DNA of 9,524 bases from contig CANHAG010000025.1 in the NCBI GenBank assembly GCA_947458525.1, positions 1 to 9,524 on the forward strand, in the 5' to 3' direction. Position numbers and translations under genes: made by a program. Shown here piece by piece: positions 7,975 through 9,524 of the stretch (positions are counted from its first letter, which is position 1; each line of letters opens with the position of its first letter). The notes below the pieces were generated by a model. The model saw only the letters and a program-made list of their open reading frames with translations, was not told the origin of the DNA and made no database searches. Source of the DNA: Rhodospirillaceae bacterium. GTDB taxonomy: Bacteria; Pseudomonadota; Alphaproteobacteria; Rickettsiales; UBA3002.

Positions 7975-9386
7975 TAGACCTCCTCCACCTGACGCGCATG
8001 TTCCATCACCGCATCTACCACCCGGTCCATACGGCTGCCGCGCGAGCCTTTCACCAGCACCAGATCACGTGGGCGCAGCGCCGCTACCACCTCGGGCGCC
8101 AGCTCGGCACTCGTTTGCTTATAGCTTCCACGCATCGTTTCGGGCAGCGCATCATAAAGATGGCGCATGAAGCCGCCGGCCGCAAACACCAGATCAATCT
8201 GGTTATTGATCAGGCAGGGCACAAGCCCCACATGCATATCACGGCTATGCTCGCCCAGCTCCAGCATATCCCCCAGCACGACGAGCGTGCGGCACGGCTC
8301 CTGCGCCGCCTGACGCAGCTCCGACACTTTGCCAATCGCCGCTTCAACCGAAACAGGGCTGGCATTGTAACTATCATCAATCAGCCTCAGATGCCCGCCT
8401 TTCACCGCGAGTTTGCGAATCTGCCCGCGGCCTTTTGGTTCAGTGAAAGCGGCGAGCGCAGCGGCGGCTCTGGGCAAATCGCCACCCAGCGCATCCACCG
8501 CCGCCAGCACGGCGACAGACATCAGCGCCCAGTGCTTGCCCACCGTGCCAATACGGTAGCGAAGATGCGTGCCAGCAATCACGGCTTCTATCTCGGAATG
8601 AAAATCCTCAATCCGGTAGGTGAGCATACGGCACAGCGCCTGATCCGACGAGCCAAACGAGAGAATCCGGTCAAGCCCGCGCTCAGTCGCGTGGTGGGCA
8701 CAGCGCGCATAATGCGCGTTATCCGCGTTCAGAATTGCCGTGCCTTTGCCACCCATCCCATCAAAAATGGCGGATTTTTCATCGGCAATTTCTTCTACCG
8801 AATTAAAGAACTCTATATGCACCGCTTCCACCGTGGTGATGATCGATATATCCGGCCTCACCCACTGCGAAAGCGTGGTAATTTCGCCAGGGTGATTCAT
8901 ACCCATTTCAATCACCGCATAGCGCGCATCCTGCGGCAGATTGGCAAGTGTCAGCGGCACGCCGAGATGGTTATTAAGATTGCCTGTGGTTTTTGCGGTC
9001 TTCCCAAGCGCACTGAGCGCTGTGGTGAGCATTTCCTTGCAGCCGGTTTTACCAACACTGCCGGTAATGCCGATAAACTGCGCCTTGCTGCGCGCCCGCG
9101 CGGCGATACCTAATTGCTGCAGCGCGGCTTGCGTATCATGCACCAGCACCAACTGCGCCGGGTCTATTCCCGGAACCTCACGGCTGACGAGCGCTGCCAC
9201 CGCGCCTTTTTTAAGTGCTTCTGCCACATATTCATGCCCGTCATGCTGCGCACCTTGCAGTGCAACAAATAATGCACCCGCAGTTAAACTGCGCGTGTCA
9301 ATACTGACACTGGTGGCCACCCATTGCCCCGGGCAGGTGCCACCTGTCGCCGACAGAATTTCTGAGACGTTCCATGTGGTATTCAT
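7974..9386 (-). CDS. murF: UDP-N-acetylmuramoyl-tripeptide--D-alanyl-D-alanine ligase
   Basis: MurF is the cytoplasmic ATP-dependent ligase that adds the D-Ala-D-Ala dipeptide to the UDP-MurNAc-tripeptide, completing the soluble precursor. The 470-residue protein shows the N-terminal substrate domain with [16 protein letters not shown] (28-43) and the P-loop [14 protein letters not shown] (106-119). These are followed by [13 protein letters not shown] (135-147, typical of MurF), [12 protein letters not shown] (158-169), [24 protein letters not shown] in the C-terminal domain, [13 protein letters not shown] and KGSRGSRMD (446-454). Its ATG overlaps the murE stop as ATGA. A purine-rich GGGAGG sits about 12 nt upstream, too far to be a strong site, so coupling to murE is likely. 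It ends in TAG overlapping the mraY GTG. Confidence 0.97.
   Translation of the reverse strand: MNTTWNVSEILSATGGTCPGQWVATSVSIDTRSLTAGALFVALQGAQHDGHEYVAEALKKGAVAALVSREVPGIDPAQLVLVHDTQAALQQLGIAARARSKAQFIGITGSVGKTGCKEMLTTALSALGKTAKTTGNLNNHLGVPLTLANLPQDARYAVIEMGMNHPGEITTLSQWVRPDISIITTVEAVHIEFFNSVEEIADEKSAIFDGMGGKGTAILNADNAHYARCAHHATERGLDRILSFGSSDQALCRMLTYRIEDFHSEIEAVIAGTHLRYRIGTVGKHWALMSVAVLAAVDALGGDLPRAAAALAAFTEPKGRGQIRKLAVKGGHLRLIDDSYNASPVSVEAAIGKVSELRQAAQEPCRTLVVLGDMLELGEHSRDMHVGLVPCLINNQIDLVFAAGGFMRHLYDALPETMRGSYKQTSAELAPEVVAALRPRDLVLVKGSRGSRMDRVVDAVMEHARQVEEV
7979..7985 (-). promoter_or_regulatory. Ribosome binding site of mraY inside the murF 3' end
   Basis: The minus strand has GAGGAGG, then TCTA, then the GTG at 7974. 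This strong match with 4-nt spacing supports the GTG start of mraY, and it also encodes the last residues of MurF. Confidence 0.8.
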
Positions 9387-9524
9387 AGCGCTGCTACCGC
9401 CTCCCTGATGATGGCTGCATCGTCAAACTCTAACACCTGATTGCCGATGGTCTGCGTTGGTTCGTGCCCTTTGCCTGCTACTACCAGCACATCTCCTTTG
9501 GCCAGTTGCCGCACCGCAACATGA
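9383..9524 (-). CDS. murE: UDP-N-acetylmuramoyl-L-alanyl-D-glutamate--2,6-diaminopimelate ligase, C-terminal fragment (5' end outside window)
   Basis: Only the last 46 codons and the TGA are visible, cut by the right edge of the window. The fragment contains DVLVVAGKGHEPTQ followed by a short stretch ending [20 protein letters not shown] near the C-terminus, followed by a segment ending in F-D-D and a final helix, is characteristic of MurE, the ligase adding the third stem-peptide residue (meso-diaminopimelate in most Gram-negative bacteria). The residues that select the diamino acid lie outside the window, so the substrate is inferred. The stop overlaps the murF start as ATGA, and the position directly before murF is the standard dcw place for murE. 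Confidence 0.9.
   Translation of the reverse strand, partial: HVAVRQLAKGDVLVVAGKGHEPTQTIGNQVLEFDDAAIIREAVAAL

Noticed and set aside
7998..9113. A 371-codon open frame on the plus strand opposite murF
   Set aside because: It mirrors murF in the opposite strand, its composition is dominated by His and Arg, and no recognisable motif or ribosome site is present.
1..9524. Undescribed accessory or defence system, mobile genes, tRNA or rRNA
   Set aside because: Apart from the 172-bp gap 1551-1722 and a few dozen bases before murG, the whole window is occupied by recognised housekeeping genes. No transposase, integrase, tRNA-like cloverleaf or att-like duplication was seen.

Overview
This window is the central and 3' part of a division and cell wall (dcw) gene cluster. 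It reads entirely on the minus strand and ends tail-to-tail against the end of a pyridine nucleotide transhydrogenase gene on the plus strand. The order on the minus strand is murE (last 46 codons only), murF, mraY, murD, ftsW, murG, murC, murB. This order, MurB in last place and the style of the proteins (MurB ending in LEWEIKRVG, the PntB domain III sequence) suggest an alphaproteobacterium of moderately high GC content. No taxonomic marker is present, so the genus cannot be named.

Layout. Positions 2-661 (+) hold the C-terminal part of PntB, the NADP-binding beta subunit of proton-translocating transhydrogenase. Positions 645-1550 (-) are murB, whose stop lies inside the 3' end of pntB, so the two genes converge and overlap by 17 bp. 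Positions 1551-1722 are the only real gap in the window. It carries a multi-hairpin palindromic element, four copies of a 7-bp tandem repeat, and a plausible promoter for murB. From 1723 to the right edge the genes are packed: murG/murC, mraY/murD and murE/murF share ATGA stop-start overlaps, murF/mraY share one base, murD/ftsW are 1 nt apart, and only ftsW/murG has a short spacer (43 nt to the preferred start).

How the genes work together. MurB reduces UDP-GlcNAc-enolpyruvate to UDP-MurNAc. MurC, MurD, MurE and MurF then add L-Ala, D-Glu, the diamino acid (most likely meso-diaminopimelate) and D-Ala-D-Ala. MraY transfers phospho-MurNAc-pentapeptide to undecaprenyl phosphate (lipid I), MurG adds GlcNAc (lipid II), and FtsW is the divisome SEDS glycosyltransferase that polymerises lipid II at the septum. 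The window therefore encodes nearly the whole path from UDP-MurNAc precursor to septal glycan. PntB is unrelated by pathway, although it supplies NADPH, which MurB consumes.

All the genes look intact and conventional, with expected motifs present. I found no undescribed system. The points worth a second look are the structured repeat between murC and murB, the promoter it may create, and the end of the cluster at murB, where ddl-ftsQ-ftsA-ftsZ would usually follow.
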